DNA of 64,000 bases from Cronobacter dublinensis subsp. dublinensis LMG 23823 (GTDB taxonomy: Bacteria > Pseudomonadota > Gammaproteobacteria > Enterobacterales > Enterobacteriaceae), in assembly GCF_001277235.1 (NCBI RefSeq), contig NZ_CP012266.1:434001-498000 (forward strand). Reading direction: 5' to 3'. Position numbers and translations under genes: made by a program. Below are positions 62,654 to 64,000 of this stretch, one piece after another; position 1 is the stretch's first letter, and each line of letters begins with the position of its first letter. The notes beneath the pieces are model-generated. The model was not told the origin of the DNA. It saw nothing but the letters and a program-made list of their open reading frames with translations, and ran no database searches.

Positions 62654-63178
62654 GTGTTGAAGAATCTGCGTTCCTGTCTGGTACATCTTGGCCCTTCGCT
62701 TCTTAAAGCGCCGGTCGCGCTGACGCCGTTCGCGCTCAAGCGCCAGGCGCTGGAGCAACTGCTCGGCTGGCAATTCCGTCAGGCGCTGGCGGATGAAGAG
62801 CTGGCATTTCTGGAAGGCCGCTGGCTCGGCATTGAGGTGCGCGACATCGGCCTGCGCTGGTTCACTTCGGTCGAAAACGACACGCTTATCGTGCGCGAAC
62901 AGGCCGACGCTGACGTGATGTTCCGCGCCGACGCCGCCGACCTGCTGATGATCGCCGCGCGCAAGCAGGATCCCGACACGCTTTTCTTCCAGCGTCGCCT
63001 GGTGATTGAAGGTGATACTGAATTAGGGTTATATGTGAAGAATCTGATGGACGCCATTGAACTCGACGCGATGCCGAAACCGCTACGCGTGCTGCTGCTG
63101 CAACTGGCGGACTTCGTTGAAGCGGGGCTGAGCGTCTCGCCGCTAACCAAAGCAACTTCCATAGGTGAACCATGCTGA
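62654..63178 (+). CDS. ubiT: Anaerobic ubiquinone accessory factor UbiT
   Basis: SCP2-domain lipid-binding protein (YhbT), 174 residues. It replaces UbiJ as the lipid carrier and assembly factor of the anaerobic ubiquinone pathway. The GTG at 62654 has AAGGAG eight bases upstream and aligns with the E. coli start; an ORF extension to 62630 includes the ribosome site itself. The QDPDTLFFQRRLVIEGDTEL segment is nearly identical to E. coli. Overlaps yhbS by seven bases. Confidence 0.95.
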   Translation: MLKNLRSCLVHLGPSLLKAPVALTPFALKRQALEQLLGWQFRQALADEELAFLEGRWLGIEVRDIGLRWFTSVENDTLIVREQADADVMFRADAADLLMIAARKQDPDTLFFQRRLVIEGDTELGLYVKNLMDAIELDAMPKPLRVLLLQLADFVEAGLSVSPLTKATSIGEPC

Positions 63179-63675
63179 TTCGTGTAGAAATCCCCATTGA
63201 TGCGCCTGGCATCGACGCTTTACTTCGCCGCGCGTTTGGTCGCGACAGCGAGGCGGAGTTGGTGCACGCGCTGCGTGAAGACGGGCAGCTGACCCTGGGG
63301 TTAGTCGCAACGGACGATGAAGGTCAGGTCGTCGGTTACGTCGCCTTCAGCCCCGTCACCGTGGCGGGCGAGGAGCGTCAATGGCTGGGCCTTGCGCCGC
63401 TGGCAGTCGATGACGGCTGGCGCGGGCAGGGGATTGGCCGGCAGTTAGTTTACGAAGGGCTCGATTCGCTGAATGAATTTGGCTACGCGGCGGTGGTCAC
63501 GCTGGGCTCGCCGGAGTTTTATAACCGTCTGGGCTTTGAGCCCGCCGCCCGCTACGATCTCCACTGCCGCTGGCCGGGTGCCGAAGCGGCGTTTCAGGTG
63601 CACCGTCTCGCCGATGACGCGCTCGACGGCGTGCATGGCCGCGTGGAGTACCACGATCACTTTAACCGCTTCTGA
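63172..63675 (+). CDS. yhbS: GNAT-family N-acetyltransferase YhbS
   Basis: GNAT acetyltransferase of 167 residues, same length as E. coli YhbS. The acetyl-CoA loop is seen in DDGWRGQGIGRQLVYEGL, with LAPLAVDD and LGSPEFYNRLGFEP as further family motifs. The substrate is unknown. Its start lies within the end of ubiT, so the two are translated from one message. Confidence 0.94.
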   Translation: MLIRVEIPIDAPGIDALLRRAFGRDSEAELVHALREDGQLTLGLVATDDEGQVVGYVAFSPVTVAGEERQWLGLAPLAVDDGWRGQGIGRQLVYEGLDSLNEFGYAAVVTLGSPEFYNRLGFEPAARYDLHCRWPGAEAAFQVHRLADDALDGVHGRVEYHDHFNRF

Positions 63676-63677
63676 TT

Positions 63678-63965
63678 TCAGGGCGTTTGCGGCGCGTCAG
63701 TCATCGTCTCAAACGCCAGCTCCCCCGCAACCAGTTGCTCTTTCTGCCGCTTCGTTAGTTGCTTAATGCGATACTCGGCGCGCAGCGCCGCAGAGCGATT
63801 GCCCGCAGGCGCGCTGAACACCAGCGTCAGCTCGCCTTTCCCGCGCAGCGCTTTAGCGCCTTTGCCGCGCTGATGCTGCGCGAAACGGCGCGCCACATCG
63901 GTAGTGATACCGGTATAGAGCCGGTTATCGGGGCTGCGGATCAGATAAAGAAACCATTCTTCCAT
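63678..63965 (-). CDS. yhbQ: GIY-YIG family protein YhbQ
   Basis: Small stand-alone GIY-YIG domain protein of 95 residues (E. coli 100). The motif appears as FLYLIRSPDNRLYTGITTD with the following Arg (ARRFAQH), and EYRIKQLTKRQKEQLV near the C-terminus. E. coli YhbQ shows DNA endonuclease activity in vitro, reported as damage-related; the role in vivo is unclear. It is convergent with yhbS, only two bases apart. Confidence 0.94.
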   Translation of the reverse strand: MEEWFLYLIRSPDNRLYTGITTDVARRFAQHQRGKGAKALRGKGELTLVFSAPAGNRSAALRAEYRIKQLTKRQKEQLVAGELAFETMTDAPQTP

Positions 63966-64000
63966 AATGAATATCAGCGACAGTCACAACTGGGCGCACC

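Overview
This window is chromosomal DNA from a member of the Enterobacteriaceae. Almost every gene matches, in order and length, the E. coli segment that runs from gltBD to yhbQ. Protein divergence is larger than between E. coli strains and third codon positions are GC-rich. PmrA/PmrB are encoded beside dacB, and a Proteus-like tryptophanase sits between deaD and mtr. Together these suggest a relative such as Cronobacter, Enterobacter or Franconibacter. The genus is a guess; the family is secure.

Layout, left to right. (1) 1-1760: 5' part of an AIDA-type autotransporter gene, cut by the window edge. (2) 2132-8024: gltD and gltB (glutamate synthase), with a long divergent control region to yhcC. 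(3) 9756-13710: arcB, the sRNA gene arcZ on the opposite strand, elbB and mtgA. (4) 13711-15680: an accessory segment in the place where E. coli has yrbL. It holds two intact, tightly packed genes of unknown function, a small lipoprotein-like ORF and decayed coding sequence. (5) 15681-23672, minus strand: npr-rapZ-ptsN-hpf-rpoN (nitrogen PTS and sigma-54), lptB-lptA-lptC-kdsC-kdsD (LPS transport and KDO synthesis) and yrbG. (6) 23906-28707: mlaFEDCB (outer-membrane lipid asymmetry), ibaG and murA. (7) 28851-33499: sfsB, ispB, rplU-rpmA, yhbE, obgE. (8) 33562-36718, minus strand: dacB-pmrA-pmrB, then greA with a sigma-E promoter and an attenuator. (9) 37663-43526: yhbY, rlmE-ftsH behind a sigma-32 promoter, folP-glmM, secG. 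(10) 43569-56077: tRNA-Leu, initiator tRNA-Met, rimP-nusA-infB-rbfA-truB-rpsO-pnp-nlpI-yrbN-deaD, a transcription/translation/RNA-decay cluster. (11) 56184-59312: a tnaC-tnaA module, then mtr. (12) 59360-63965: yhbW, ubiV-ubiU divergent from ubiT-yhbS, and yhbQ.

Most of the window is conserved housekeeping DNA. The parts that look acquired or lineage-specific are the autotransporter, the segment replacing yrbL, and tnaC-tnaA. The tna insertion is functionally coherent: a CRP-type promoter, a TnaC leader peptide with the W-D-P spacing needed for tryptophan-dependent ribosome arrest, tryptophanase, and then the tryptophan permease gene mtr in place of a dedicated tnaB. The best candidate for something undescribed is the short accessory operon at 13854-15043, whose proteins I cannot assign to a family.
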